The notes under the pieces: model-generated | What the model saw: only the letters and a program-made list of their open reading frames with translations | Told to the model about the DNA's origin: nothing | The model's database searches: none | Translations under genes and position numbers: made by a program | In this document: one piece after another, positions 54,614 through 64,000 of the stretch | How the letters are laid out: each line of letters opens with the position of its first letter | Position numbering within the stretch: the first letter of the stretch is position 1 | Assembly: GCA_015068655.1 (NCBI GenBank) | Contig: SVKC01000001.1 | Location: 22,022-86,021, forward strand | From: Oscillospiraceae bacterium | GTDB taxonomy: Bacteria > Bacillota > Clostridia > Monoglobales > Monoglobaceae | Direction of reading: 5' to 3' | DNA length: 64,000 bases

Positions 54614-56548
54614 ATGGGACTTACATTAGCACAAAAGATACTGAAAGACCATCTTGTCTGCGGTGAAATGATTGCCGGACAGGAAATAGGAATCAGAATT
54701 GACCAGACATTGACCCAGGATGCAACCGGAACTATGGCATACCTTGAATTTGAGGCTATGGGTGTTCCCAGAGTCAAAACCGAAAAATCTGTTGCATACA
54801 TTGACCACAACACGCTTCAAAGCGGTTTTGAAAACGCAGACGACCACCGTTTCATCGGAAGTGTCTGCAAAAAACACGGAATATATTTTTCACGTCCCGG
54901 AAACGGAATTTGCCATCAGGTTCATCTTGAAAGATTCGGTATTCCCGGAAAAACCCTTATCGGCTCTGACAGCCATACTCCAACAGGCGGCGGTATCGGT
55001 ATGATTGCAATTGGTGCCGGCGGTATGGACGTTGCTGTTGCTATGGGCGGCGGTACATACTACATTACCTGCCCAAAAATTGTGAAGGTTGAGCTTACCG
55101 GAAAGCTTTCACCATGGGTAGCTGCGAAGGATGTTATTCTTGAGGTACTCAGAAGACTTTCCGTAAAGGGCGGTGTTGGAAAAATTATTGAATACACAGG
55201 CGAAGGCGTAAAGACTCTTTCTGTTCCTGAACGTGCAACAATCACAAATATGGGTGCAGAACTGGGTGCAACAACCTCTATCTTCCCCTCGGACGAGACA
55301 ACAAGGGAATTTCTCAAGGCTCAGGCAAGAGAAGAAGACTACACTCCTCTTTCAGCAGATGCAGACGCTGTTTATGATGAAGTTGTTGAAATAAACCTCA
55401 GCGAGCTTGTGCCTCTTGCTGCTTGTCCTCATTCTCCCGACAACGTAAAATCGGTTGCTGAAATCGGCGAAATGAAGATTGACCAGGTTTGTATCGGTTC
55501 ATGTACAAACTCTTCACTTCTTGATATGCTGAAGGTTGCATACATCCTCAAAGGAAAAACGGTTCATCCTGATGTATCTCTTTCAATCGCTCCCGGTTCA
55601 AAGCAGGTTCTCAATATGCTTGCAGCTTGCGGCGCACTCTCCGATATGATTGATGCAGGTGCAAGAATTCTCGAAAGTGCCTGCGGACCTTGTATCGGTA
55701 TGGGACAGTCCCCCAATTCAGGAGGTATTTCACTCAGAACCTTCAACCGCAACTTTGAAGGACGAAGCGGCACAAAAGACGGACAGATTTATCTTGTTTC
55801 TCCTGAGCTTGCAGCAGCATCAGCACTCACAGGTGTACTGACAGACCCCAGAACCCTTGGGGATATGCCAGAATTTGAGCTTCCCGAAATATTCACCATA
55901 AACGATAATATGGTTGTTCCTCCCGTAGCAGCAGAGGATATGGACACTGTTGAGGTGCTCCGCGGACCAAACATCAAGCCCTTCCCCGTGTCGGATGCAA
56001 TGGCTGATGAAATTGCGGCACAGTGCAGTCTCAAGGTTGGCGACAACATTACCACAGACCACATTATGCCTGCCGGTGCAAAAATTCTTCCCCTCCGCTC
56101 AAATATTCCAAAAATTTCCGAATACTGCTTTGCGGTATGCGATGAAAAATTCCACGACAGAGCTCTCGAAATGGGCAAGAGCATTATTGTCGGTGGTTCA
56201 AACTATGGTCAGGGTTCTTCACGTGAACACGCAGCTCTCGCTCCTCTTTATCTTGGCGTTAAGGCTGTTATCGTAAAGTCCTTTGCAAGAATTCATATGG
56301 CAAACCTCATTAATGCAGGTATTATTCCAATGACATTTGCAAACGAAGGTGACTACGACAGAATTGAACAGGCGGACGAGCTCAGAATGGTTGACCTTCA
56401 TAACGCTATCATCAATGCGGACGAGCTTACAGTAACAAATGTTACCAAAGGCTTTGACTTCAAGGTTAAGCTTGACCTCTCAATGAGACAGAGAGAGATG
56501 CTGAAAGCAGGCGGACTTCTCAACTACACAAGAGAAAACAGCAAATAA
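54614..56548 (+). CDS. Aconitate hydratase
   Basis: The 644-residue aconitase has the Fe-S ligands in IGSCTNSS (about 294-301) and [14 protein letters not shown] (about 354-367). [20 protein letters not shown] lies near 115 and [16 protein letters not shown] near the C-terminal swivel domain. It converts citrate to isocitrate. The length is the short clostridial form, not the 890-residue AcnA. icd follows after 23 bases. Confidence 0.95.
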   Translation: MGLTLAQKILKDHLVCGEMIAGQEIGIRIDQTLTQDATGTMAYLEFEAMGVPRVKTEKSVAYIDHNTLQSGFENADDHRFIGSVCKKHGIYFSRPGNGICHQVHLERFGIPGKTLIGSDSHTPTGGGIGMIAIGAGGMDVAVAMGGGTYYITCPKIVKVELTGKLSPWVAAKDVILEVLRRLSVKGGVGKIIEYTGEGVKTLSVPERATITNMGAELGATTSIFPSDETTREFLKAQAREEDYTPLSADADAVYDEVVEINLSELVPLAACPHSPDNVKSVAEIGEMKIDQVCIGSCTNSSLLDMLKVAYILKGKTVHPDVSLSIAPGSKQVLNMLAACGALSDMIDAGARILESACGPCIGMGQSPNSGGISLRTFNRNFEGRSGTKDGQIYLVSPELAAASALTGVLTDPRTLGDMPEFELPEIFTINDNMVVPPVAAEDMDTVEVLRGPNIKPFPVSDAMADEIAAQCSLKVGDNITTDHIMPAGAKILPLRSNIPKISEYCFAVCDEKFHDRALEMGKSIIVGGSNYGQGSSREHAALAPLYLGVKAVIVKSFARIHMANLINAGIIPMTFANEGDYDRIEQADELRMVDLHNAIINADELTVTNVTKGFDFKVKLDLSMRQREMLKAGGLLNYTRENSK

Positions 56549-56571
56549 TTCCCCGAAAGGAGCATATACTA

Positions 56572-57783
56572 ATGGAAAAAATTAAAATGACAACACCCCT
56601 GGTCGAAATGGACGGGGACGAAATGACCCGAATCATATGGAAGCTCATAAAGGACATCCTTATTCTTCCTTATGTTGACCTGAAATCCGAATACTACGAC
56701 CTTGGTCTTGAATACAGAAACGAAACTGACGACAAGGTTACATTTGATTCAGCTTACGCAACAAAGAAATACGGTGTTGCTGTCAAGTGTGCAACAATCA
56801 CTCCCAACGCTGACCGTATGACCGAATATAATCTGAAAGAAATGTGGAAATCCCCCAACGGAACAATCCGTGCAATACTTGACGGTACAGTTTTCCGTGC
56901 CCCCATCATTGTGAAGGGCATCACGCCTTACATTCCCACCTGGACAAAGCCCATCACCATTGCCCGTCACGCATACGGAGATGTTTACAAAAACACTGAA
57001 ATGCAGGTTCCTGAGGGTTCGAAGTGTGAGCTTGTATGCACAGACAAGGACGGAAACGAAATCCGCCAGACAATTCACGAATTTGACGGAAGCTCAGGCA
57101 TAATTCAGGGTCTTCACAATATCGACAAATCAATTTCAAGCTTTGCACGTTGCTGCTTCAACTATGCACTTGACACAAAGCAGGACATCTGGTTCGCAAC
57201 AAAGGACACTATTTCAAAGAAATATGACCACAGATTCAAAGATATTTTCAACGAAATCTTCGAGGCTGAATACAAGGAAAAATTTGATGCTGCCGGCATT
57301 GAATATTTCTACACACTCATTGATGATGCAGTTGCTCGTGTTGTACGTTCGGAAGGTGGTTATATCTGGGCTTGCAAGAACTATGACGGTGATGTAATGT
57401 CTGATATGGTTGCAACAGCTTACGGCAGCCTTGCAATGATGACCTCTGTACTGGTTTCTCCCGACGGAACATATGAATACGAAGCCGCTCACGGCACTGT
57501 TCAACGCCACTACTACAAGCATCTCAAGGGCGAAGAAACCTCAACAAACAGTGTGGCAACACTCTTTGCATGGACAGGTGCTCTCAGAAAACGCGGCGAG
57601 CTCGACGGACTTTCTGACCTCTGTGCTTTCGCTGACAAGCTTGAAAAGGCAACAATAAAAACTATCGAAGACGGTACAATGACAGGAGACCTCTATCTCC
57701 TTTCAAGTCTCGAAAACAAGAAAAAGGTTAATACAGAAGACTTCCTTCTTGCGGTAAACGAAAACCTCAAGGAAATGCTTTAA
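56572..57783 (+). CDS. icd: NADP-dependent isocitrate dehydrogenase
   Basis: The 403-residue enzyme is of the homodimeric type also found in eukaryotes. It starts [23 protein letters not shown] and has the substrate motif [16 protein letters not shown] (about 94) and [10 protein letters not shown] (about 305). It oxidises isocitrate to 2-oxoglutarate. With the aconitase upstream this makes 2-oxoglutarate for glutamate and arginine. No citrate synthase is in the window. Confidence 0.95.
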   Translation: MEKIKMTTPLVEMDGDEMTRIIWKLIKDILILPYVDLKSEYYDLGLEYRNETDDKVTFDSAYATKKYGVAVKCATITPNADRMTEYNLKEMWKSPNGTIRAILDGTVFRAPIIVKGITPYIPTWTKPITIARHAYGDVYKNTEMQVPEGSKCELVCTDKDGNEIRQTIHEFDGSSGIIQGLHNIDKSISSFARCCFNYALDTKQDIWFATKDTISKKYDHRFKDIFNEIFEAEYKEKFDAAGIEYFYTLIDDAVARVVRSEGGYIWACKNYDGDVMSDMVATAYGSLAMMTSVLVSPDGTYEYEAAHGTVQRHYYKHLKGEETSTNSVATLFAWTGALRKRGELDGLSDLCAFADKLEKATIKTIEDGTMTGDLYLLSSLENKKKVNTEDFLLAVNENLKEML

Positions 57784-57810
57784 TCTTCTGAAAAAACGGA
57801 GGATAATCCA

Positions 57811-58455
57811 ATGGAAAAGAATGTATCCGCGTCCGTAATAAACAGGCTCCCCAGATACTACAGGTATCTGGGTGAGCTTTTGAATAGCGGCGTTGAAAGA
57901 ATTTCTTCAAAAGAGCTTAGCGAACGTATGGGCGTAACCGCATCCCAAATCCGTCAGGACCTCAACTGTTTTGGCGGTTTCGGTCAACAAGGTTATGGCT
58001 ATAACGTGGAGTATCTCTACGGAGAAATAGCAAGTATTCTTGGTCTCAATTCAAAATTTAAAGCCATTTTGGTAGGTGCCGGAAATATTGGTCACGCATT
58101 GACACGAAACACCAACTTTGAAAAACGAGGCTTTGAACTGATAGGTATTTTTGACAACGACCCCCTGAAAATAGGTATGGAAATTCGTGGTCTTACGGTT
58201 TTGGATCACAACAATATGAAAGAGTTTGTGGAAAAGGAAAAACCAACAATGGCAATTCTTTCTGTTCCGAAGGCTGTCGTAAATCAGGTTGCTCAGGAGC
58301 TGATAGACTATGGTATAAAGGCGTTTCTCAACTTCTCATATGCAGAAATTTCCGCTAATGATGATATTGTAGTTGAAAACATCCATCTGGGCGATAGCCT
58401 TATGCGGCTGTGCTACAAGATTTCAGAAAAGAAACTCACAGAAAACAAGGATTGA
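57811..58455 (+). CDS. rex: Redox-sensing repressor Rex
   Basis: The 214-residue repressor has the winged-helix RLPRYYRYLGELLNSGVERI, QIRQDLNCFGGFGQQGYGY and a Rossmann domain with LVGAGNIGHAL (about 89-99). Rex senses the NADH/NAD ratio and represses fermentative and respiratory genes when NADH is low. Its place behind icd suggests redox-tuned control of this operon. No classic Rex box is seen at the promoter. Confidence 0.97.
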   Translation: MEKNVSASVINRLPRYYRYLGELLNSGVERISSKELSERMGVTASQIRQDLNCFGGFGQQGYGYNVEYLYGEIASILGLNSKFKAILVGAGNIGHALTRNTNFEKRGFELIGIFDNDPLKIGMEIRGLTVLDHNNMKEFVEKEKPTMAILSVPKAVVNQVAQELIDYGIKAFLNFSYAEISANDDIVVENIHLGDSLMRLCYKISEKKLTENKD

Positions 58456-58459
58456 TTTT

Positions 58460-59260
58460 ATGCGAACATATGCTCTTGTAGGAAAGTCGGGTACAGGCAA
58501 AAGCTACCAATGCCTTGCCCTTGCCCGTGAACACAAAATCGACAGTATAATTGATGATGGTCTCCTTATATCAGGAAACCGTATATTGGCAGGAAAATCA
58601 GCCAAACACGAAACAAACAAGATTTCTTCCGTCAAACGTGCAATATTTGCATATGACGAACATACGGAAGAAGTCACACAGGCTTTGGAAAATCACAACC
58701 CTGACTCTATTCTTATTCTCGGAACATCCGACAGAATGGTAGAAAAAATTGCAGGGCGTCTCGGTCTTCCTCCTTTTGAAAAAATATTCTATATAGAAGA
58801 CATTTCATCACCCGAAGAAATCGAGATTGCAACAAATATGCGGAACCGTCAGGGCAAGCATATTATTCCTGCACCTGTTCCCGAAGTAAAAAAACAGTTT
58901 TCAGGATATTTTCTGAAATCTCTCATTATCCACGGGAAAAAGGGTCAGTGTATTGAAGACACAATCATTCGTCCCACATACAGCTATCTTGGCAAATTCC
59001 GCATTGCACCCCGTGTTATTTCAGACATATGCCGTCTTGAACTGAAAAAAATACCGGAAATAACAAACATTTCAAAGATAATAAGTATTCCAGACTCAAA
59101 CGGCTACATCGACATCTCTATTGACATTTCACTGGAATATCCTTGTGATATTCCACTCACTTCACAGAAAATCCAAACACTTTTGAGTGATGCTATTGAA
59201 GGCAGCACCTCAATAATTGCAAAAAATGTGAATATAAATATAAAATCACTATCTGTCTGA
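58460..59260 (+). CDS. P-loop protein with C-terminal Asp23-like domain
   Basis: The 266-residue protein starts with Walker A GKSGTGKSY (about 8-16). It has a middle region with ILILGTSDRMVEKIAGRLG and a C-terminal part (about 190-266). This reads like an Asp23/Gls24 domain (IPEITNISKIISIPDSNGYI, then a basic-hydrophobic end). I know of no assigned function for this combination. It begins 4 bases after rex with only a weak AAGG site, which suggests coupling. A longer upstream frame from 58373 lies inside rex and is rejected. Confidence 0.7.
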   Translation: MRTYALVGKSGTGKSYQCLALAREHKIDSIIDDGLLISGNRILAGKSAKHETNKISSVKRAIFAYDEHTEEVTQALENHNPDSILILGTSDRMVEKIAGRLGLPPFEKIFYIEDISSPEEIEIATNMRNRQGKHIIPAPVPEVKKQFSGYFLKSLIIHGKKGQCIEDTIIRPTYSYLGKFRIAPRVISDICRLELKKIPEITNISKIISIPDSNGYIDISIDISLEYPCDIPLTSQKIQTLLSDAIEGSTSIIAKNVNINIKSLSV

Positions 59261-59286
59261 CAAAGCAGATACGAAAGGCAAAATGT

Positions 59287-60117
59287 ATGATTAGACTTTA
59301 TAACATCGACCATTTCAGTCTTGACGAAACCTTTCTCTGCGGTCAATGCTTCCGCTGGGAAAAGGACAGCGACGGAACATTTTACGGTGTTGTGGGAAAC
59401 AATGCCGCAAAAATGTATTATTACGACCCCAAAACCATTTACGTTGAAAGCTCAAATCCGGACTTGGTTTACTGGAGTCACTATCTGAATTTTTCAAACG
59501 ACTACAACTTTATAGAAAAAAAACTCTGGCAGGATGAAAAACTCCGTCCTTGCATCGAAAAAGGACGCGGCATAAGAATTCTCCGTCAGGACTTGTGGGA
59601 GACTATTGTTTCCTTCATTATATCAGCAAACAACAACATCCCGAGAATAAAGAAAATTATTTCAGCTCTGTGTGAAAGCTATGGTGAAAAAATTGACTTT
59701 GACGGAAAAGTTTTTTATGGTTTCCCATCACCGGAGGTTCTTTCAGTTCTTACGCCCGAAGACCTTGCCCCAATCCGTGCAGGCTTTCGGGATAAGTACA
59801 TAATTGACGCCGCTCAAAAGGTGGTATCAGGCGAGGTTAATCTTGACGAGCTTCCAAAAATGAGCAATGCCGACGCCAAAGCTACTCTTATGAAAATAAA
59901 GGGCGTTGGCAACAAGGTTGCAGACTGCGTTCTGCTTTTCGCTCTCGGACGTTACAAAACCTTTCCACAGGATGTCTGGATAAAGCGTATACTTCTTGAC
60001 CTTTACGGCGTAGAAGAAAAAGATATTGACCGCTTTGTTGAAAATGCCTTTGGCAACTTCGGCGGAGTAGCTCAGCAGTATTTGTACTATTACTATGCTG
60101 TTGAAAAAGAAAAATAA
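59287..60117 (+). CDS. 8-oxoguanine DNA glycosylase (OGG1 family)
   Basis: The 276-residue enzyme has the OGG N-terminal GQCFRW (about 18-23) and the HhH-GPD motif KIKGVGNKVADCVLLFAL (about 203-220) with the catalytic Lys. The Asp is in FPQDVWIKR (about 229-237). It removes 8-oxoG from DNA and cuts the backbone. The length and N-terminal domain match the eukaryote-like OGG1 type rather than the short OGG2. Its presence in a redox operon fits oxidative-damage repair. Confidence 0.93.
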   Translation: MIRLYNIDHFSLDETFLCGQCFRWEKDSDGTFYGVVGNNAAKMYYYDPKTIYVESSNPDLVYWSHYLNFSNDYNFIEKKLWQDEKLRPCIEKGRGIRILRQDLWETIVSFIISANNNIPRIKKIISALCESYGEKIDFDGKVFYGFPSPEVLSVLTPEDLAPIRAGFRDKYIIDAAQKVVSGEVNLDELPKMSNADAKATLMKIKGVGNKVADCVLLFALGRYKTFPQDVWIKRILLDLYGVEEKDIDRFVENAFGNFGGVAQQYLYYYYAVEKEK

Positions 60118-60137
60118 GCAGAAGGGACTGTTTTATT

Positions 60138-60707
60138 ATGGATATAAAAACTGCATTACTTGAAAGACGAACCATAAGAAAATTTACACAAAAACCCATT
60201 CCGAAGTCCGAGCTAATTGAGCTTGTAGATTATGCACGGCTTGCGGCATATCCGGCAAATCTTCAGCCTCTCAAATTTGCTGTTATCAGCGAGAAAGAGC
60301 TGTGTGACAAAGTATTTGAGAATACAAAGTGGGCAGGCTATCTCCCTGACGGTACTCCAAAGGAAAACGAACGTCCCACAGCCTTCATTGCAGTTCTCGG
60401 TGACTACTCAATCAAAAACACCTTTGAGGTTGAAGCCGGTGCCGCTGTTACTTCAATGATGCTCGGAGCAATGGACAAGGGCATCGGAAGCTGTTGGATT
60501 GGCTCTCTCAATAAAAAGAATATTATGAACATACTCGGCTTGTCGGAAGAGGCTTATTCCCTCACATATGTTCTTGCTCTTGGCTATCCTTCTCAGGAAA
60601 GTCAAGCCTGTGAAATGAATAATAATGATGTAAAGTATTTCATTGATGAAAACAACAAGCTGAACGTCCCCAAGCGTTCAATGAAGGAAATTCTTCTTTC
60701 TAAATAA
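60138..60707 (+). CDS. Nitroreductase family flavoprotein
   Basis: The 189-residue protein starts LLERRTIRKFTQKPIPKSEL and contains YPANLQPLKFAVI and GIGSCWIGSLNK, typical of FMN-binding nitroreductase-fold enzymes. These transfer electrons from NAD(P)H to nitro, quinone or other acceptors. It follows the glycosylase by 20 bases and precedes the LRR gene by 19, so it is probably co-transcribed with both. Confidence 0.9.
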   Translation: MDIKTALLERRTIRKFTQKPIPKSELIELVDYARLAAYPANLQPLKFAVISEKELCDKVFENTKWAGYLPDGTPKENERPTAFIAVLGDYSIKNTFEVEAGAAVTSMMLGAMDKGIGSCWIGSLNKKNIMNILGLSEEAYSLTYVLALGYPSQESQACEMNNNDVKYFIDENNKLNVPKRSMKEILLSK

Positions 60708-60726
60708 ATTAAAAGGAGAGATTGTA

Positions 60727-62979
60727 ATGAAAAAAATCTTAAGTATTGTATTGAGTTTGGTAATTTCCACAGGTCTGTTGTCAGGTATAACAGTTTTTGC
60801 AACTGATATTGCATCCGGAACTAAAGGCAATATCGAATGGGCTATTGACTCGAACGGCGTTCTTACGCTCAGTGGCACAGGTACAATGATTGACTATTTG
60901 GAAGAAGAGCCTTTATGGTTGGAGCATCAGGAGAATGTCACTTCTATTATTATAGAAAATGGCATTACATACGTAGGTGCTTATGCCTTTTTTGGCTTTG
61001 ATAATGTGACAACAGTTTATCTCGGTGCTTCGGTCGACAACATAGGCGATGCGGCATTCAATCAATGTCCCGTTCTGGAAAGCTTTTATGTTGATGAAAG
61101 CAACAGTTTTCTGACCACTGTTAACGGTGTATTGTTCAACAATGACAGAACCATACTTTTCAAATACCCTCAAGGAAACACAGGCACTCACTATTCACTT
61201 CCATACACAGTTACCCATATCGGAGATTCTGCATTTTCCAATTGCAGCAATTTGACAAGTGTTTCTTTCAACGAAAATCTTGAGGACATTGGTGACAGAG
61301 CATTTTATAACTGTATCAAGCTCAGGGCCGCAAGTATTCCTGACTCTGTGACAAATATCGGCGAAGGTGCCTTCAACAGTTGCTCAGCTTTGACGCTTGC
61401 TTCCTTTGGGAGTTCTCTCAATACTATAGAGGAATATGCTTTTTCAAATTGTCATGGTCTCACACAGATTGAAATTCCATCATCTGTTGAATATATAGCC
61501 AACTCTGCATTCGGGAACTGCACACAATTATCCAATATAACTGTGGCTGAAGATAACACTGTTTATTCATCTGTTGACGGAATTCTGTTCGATAAGGACA
61601 AAACAACAATCATTCAGTACGCAATCGGCAAAATTGATAGTTCCTATACAATTCCCGACACCATATCCGCTATCAACGATGGAGCCTTTGCATACAGCAA
61701 ATACCTCGCTACAGTGAACATACCGGCATCAGTTCGCTACATCTGTCCGTCTGCCTTCTCCGGTTGCTCACGGCTTTCGGACATTGAAATTCCTGATTCA
61801 GTTACAGAAATAGGAAAAAGTGCTTTTGAGAATTGTTTTGCTCTTACAGACATTACTCTGCCGGCTTCTGTTACGGTTATAAACCCCTCCACCTTCCTTT
61901 GGTGCGAAAACTTGAAAACGATTACCATTCCGAGTACAGTCACAGAAATCGGCACTTATGCCTTCTTCTGGTGTGACAAGCTCACAGATGTTTATTATGA
62001 AGGCACAAAGGAAGAATGGAATGAGGTTGTTGTTGCAGAAAATAATTCGCCGTTACATTCAGCTACAATGCATTTTGCAGATGATTATGTTGCAGTTGAG
62101 AGTTTAAGTCTGAACGCTGACTCCCTCACATTGAGAGACGGCAAATCAGAAACACTCATTGCAACCATTACGCCTGAAAATGCCACCGAAAAAACGGTCA
62201 CATGGTCCTCATCAGACGAATCCGTAGCTGTTGTTGACGAAAACGGCGTAGTTACAGCAGTATCTTCCGGTGAAGCAACTATAACCGCCTCGGTCTTAGA
62301 CGGTACGTTTGTTTCCGAATGTACGGTCCATGTGATAAAACTTGCTACTTCCGGTCCGGTTATATCCATAAGTCACGAAAAGTCACGAGAGGGCAAGCAG
62401 ATTGATGTTATTGTTTCAATCAACGGAAATACAGGTTTCAGCAGTCTCGGAATTGAAATTGATTATGATACTACCGCAATGACCCTTGTGAACGTTTCGG
62501 AAAACGCCGAAACAGGTGCAGTCTTCATCACTGCTGAAACAATGGACAAAAAACCTTTCAATATGAGCTGGAACAGTATATCAAACAACACCTTCAACGG
62601 CACTCTTGCAACACTTACATTTGAAATCAGCAATGCAGCTGCAAGCGGTGAATATCCAATCTCCGCAGATTTCTACAAGGGAGCTGAGGGCAACTATGTT
62701 GACGGTGAAGATGTGAACTTTGACGAAAACTTTGAATCTTTGGCTCTTGGCTATGAAAACGGCAGTATTACAGTTTCTCGTCATACCCCCGGTGATTTGA
62801 ACGATGACGGCAAGATAAACGAAAAGGACGGTACTATTCTTCTCCGGTATCTTGCAGGCTGGACTGTTCCCCCCCTTGTGGAGGAAGCCCTTGACATAAA
62901 CGGAGACGGCTCAGTTGACAGCAATGATGCAATACACATTCTTCGTTTCCTTGCAGGCTGGGAAGTTGATATTTATTAG
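60727..62979 (+). CDS. Secreted LRR (BspA-like)/Big2/cohesin/dockerin protein
   Basis: The 750-residue protein has a signal peptide (about 1-27) and about ten BspA-type LRR_5 repeats with the CxxLxxIxIPxSVTxIGxxAF pattern (about 80-430). A Big_2 domain (about 457-535, VTWSSSDESVAVVDENG) and a cohesin-like domain (about 545-680) follow. The C-terminal dockerin has two calcium loops (GDLNDDGKINEKDG and LDINGDGSVDSNDA). A cohesin and a dockerin in one chain suggest a scaffold-like link in a cell-surface complex. Specificity is unknown. Confidence 0.88.
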   Translation: MKKILSIVLSLVISTGLLSGITVFATDIASGTKGNIEWAIDSNGVLTLSGTGTMIDYLEEEPLWLEHQENVTSIIIENGITYVGAYAFFGFDNVTTVYLGASVDNIGDAAFNQCPVLESFYVDESNSFLTTVNGVLFNNDRTILFKYPQGNTGTHYSLPYTVTHIGDSAFSNCSNLTSVSFNENLEDIGDRAFYNCIKLRAASIPDSVTNIGEGAFNSCSALTLASFGSSLNTIEEYAFSNCHGLTQIEIPSSVEYIANSAFGNCTQLSNITVAEDNTVYSSVDGILFDKDKTTIIQYAIGKIDSSYTIPDTISAINDGAFAYSKYLATVNIPASVRYICPSAFSGCSRLSDIEIPDSVTEIGKSAFENCFALTDITLPASVTVINPSTFLWCENLKTITIPSTVTEIGTYAFFWCDKLTDVYYEGTKEEWNEVVVAENNSPLHSATMHFADDYVAVESLSLNADSLTLRDGKSETLIATITPENATEKTVTWSSSDESVAVVDENGVVTAVSSGEATITASVLDGTFVSECTVHVIKLATSGPVISISHEKSREGKQIDVIVSINGNTGFSSLGIEIDYDTTAMTLVNVSENAETGAVFITAETMDKKPFNMSWNSISNNTFNGTLATLTFEISNAAASGEYPISADFYKGAEGNYVDGEDVNFDENFESLALGYENGSITVSRHTPGDLNDDGKINEKDGTILLRYLAGWTVPPLVEEALDINGDGSVDSNDAIHILRFLAGWEVDIY

Positions 62980-63004
62980 AACCAAAGCTATTAGTACCCA
63001 AAGA

Positions 63005-63036
63005 GGGTGTTGCATTATGCAGCACCCCTTTTTTTT
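63005..63036 (+). terminator. Terminator after the LRR/dockerin gene
   Basis: The stem GGGTGTTGCAT/ATGCAGCACCC (one G-U pair, 63005-63027) is followed by a C and eight T. Confidence 0.9.
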
Positions 63037-63042
63037 GCATAC

Positions 63043-63078
63043 AAAAATTATCGGAGCAGAAAGCTCTGCTCCGATAAT
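63043..63078 (-). terminator. Terminator of the SLH protein gene
   Basis: The 14-base perfect stem ATTATCGGAGCAGA/TCTGCTCCGATAAT (loop AAGC) is followed by T on the minus strand, 10 bases after the SLH gene stop. Confidence 0.9.
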
Positions 63079-63087
63079 AAATAATAC

Positions 63088-64000
63088 TTACTTGTTTGTC
63101 TCAACAAATCTATGAAGTATTACAGCACATTCCGCTCTTGTTGCAAGGTCTTGCGGTTTGAGTGCACTTTCGGATTTGCCTTTCATCAATCCGCTTCCAA
63201 CAGCCCAATTCATTGCCGAAACTGCGTACTCAGAAATCTTGTCACTGTCTTCAAAATGAAGATTTTCTTCAAGTGTTACCGCTTCCATTCCTTTATAGAT
63301 TGCATATCTGTACATAATTGCCGCAATCTGTTCGCGTGTAATACTTTCATCAGGTGCAAATTCATTTTCTGTGATGCCCACTACAATTCCATTCTGTTTT
63401 GCCCAGGATACCGCATTTGCATAATATGCCCCCATATCAATGTCACCAAAGGATATACTGCGATTCACAGCAGGCTCGCCCTCGTTGCGGTAGAGAACCG
63501 TCACAAGCATTGCTCTTGTAACATTTCCTTCGGGGTCAAACATATTTTCAGAAACCCCTTTCATCAGTCCCTTTTCCAGAACATAGTCAACATTCGCTTT
63601 TGCCCAATGGTTTATCGAATGAACATCATCGAATGTTTTTGCCGTGGGCAATATACCGGGTCGTGGTATAGGCTTTATAGGTGCACCGCCTACGGTATAG
63701 CTATTACTTGAACTACCGCTTGAGCCTCCGCCCTTGTTGCCCGAGGTTGAAACCTTGCTGATTTCAATTTCATCTGCAACCTCACCGTTCCTTTTAACCA
63801 CAGTGTATTCATCGTCAGAGTTCTTGCCTATTTTTCCACCTGCAGGCGATGTAATCTCAATACCTTTTCCGAAAGTGATTCCATCATCTGCAACAATACC
63901 CATATCTTCTTCTGATTTTTCACGGCTCAGAATATAGATATCCGCATTGTCAATTTCCAGCTCTCCGTCCGCTTAATGCCGCTGTAGCCTATCTCAAAGT
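63088..64000 (-). pseudogene. S-layer homology protein, partial and apparently frameshifted
   Basis: The frame from the ATG at 63903 gives 271 residues: a short beta region, a GGGSSGSSSNS linker and three SLH domains (about 85-271, FDDVHSINHWAKANVDYVL and repeats). Such domains hold a protein on the cell wall. Protein-like sequence continues upstream in the same frame to 63974 (ADGELEIDNADIYIL) with no start, then hits TAA. The other frame reads FEIGYSGIK up to the same point. One missing G near 63974 would join the two. Probably a larger secreted protein with a natural frameshift or a sequence error. Confidence 0.7.

Noticed and set aside
1..64000. tRNA or rRNA genes
   Set aside because: No cloverleaf-type sequences or rRNA segments were recognised in the intergenic regions.

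Overview
The window looks like a chromosomal segment of an anaerobic, low-to-medium GC Gram-positive bacterium of the class Clostridia, probably a carbohydrate-degrading Oscillospirales-type organism. The supports are strong AGGAGG ribosome-binding sites, a full Rnf complex (RnfCDGEAB), GatCAB, a DnaD/DnaI-type primosome, Rex, YycH/YycI-like proteins, SLH domains, BspA-type leucine-rich repeats and a cohesin plus dockerin. No organism name can be read directly from the sequence.

Layout. (1) 1-15034, minus strand: a glycan-use locus. It holds a GH3 enzyme, a GH94 phosphorylase, a YesN/YesM-type response regulator and kinase, two LplB/LplC-type sugar permeases, a lipoprotein binding protein, two secreted parallel beta-helix proteins and the start of a third secreted protein. 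No ABC ATPase is present. The GH3-GH94 operon and the transporter operon share a nearly identical promoter with an overlapping palindrome. (2) 15242-20996: a Na/phosphate-type symporter, then a plus-strand operon of three M42 aminopeptidase-family genes (the third lacks most metal ligands), an ACT-domain protein and a Cys-rich/acidic small protein. (3) 21052-26925: a tightly overlapping operon of three QueG/reductive-dehalogenase-like Fe-S proteins, a small cupin-like protein and a glycosidase-like protein, divergent from an AraC regulator. (4) 27122-30291: gatCAB, followed by a 139-bp MITE-like element. (5) 30451-35487: rnfCDGEAB. (6) 35518-40398: dnaI-like, dnaD-like, mnmE and dnaA on the minus strand. 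(7) 40776-43499: rpmH-rnpA-yidD-yidC-khpB on the plus strand. The gene-direction switch at dnaA/rpmH suggests the replication origin is near, although no clear DnaA boxes are visible. (8) 43649-49309: argCJBRDF, preceded by two ARG boxes. (9) 49402-52268: yycI-like, yycH-like and an unknown secreted protein, behind three perfectly spaced WalR-type half sites. (10) 52554-54350: an N-acetylmuramoyl-L-alanine amidase start cut after about 13 codons by a serine-recombinase element. (11) 54614-60707: aconitase, isocitrate dehydrogenase, Rex, a P-loop/Asp23-like protein, 8-oxoguanine glycosylase and nitroreductase. (12) 60727-64000: an LRR/Big2/cohesin/dockerin protein and an SLH protein that appears frameshifted near the right edge.

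How the parts fit. The left 15 kb would sense, import and phosphorolyse or hydrolyse oligosaccharides. Rnf couples ferredoxin and NAD to an ion gradient. Aconitase and Icd make 2-oxoglutarate, which feeds glutamate and then the arginine operon; Rex links that operon to NADH/NAD. The strongest candidates for undescribed biology are the three-paralogue Fe-S operon, the M42 trio with a pseudo-peptidase, the P-loop/Asp23 fusion, and the shared operator of the glycan locus.
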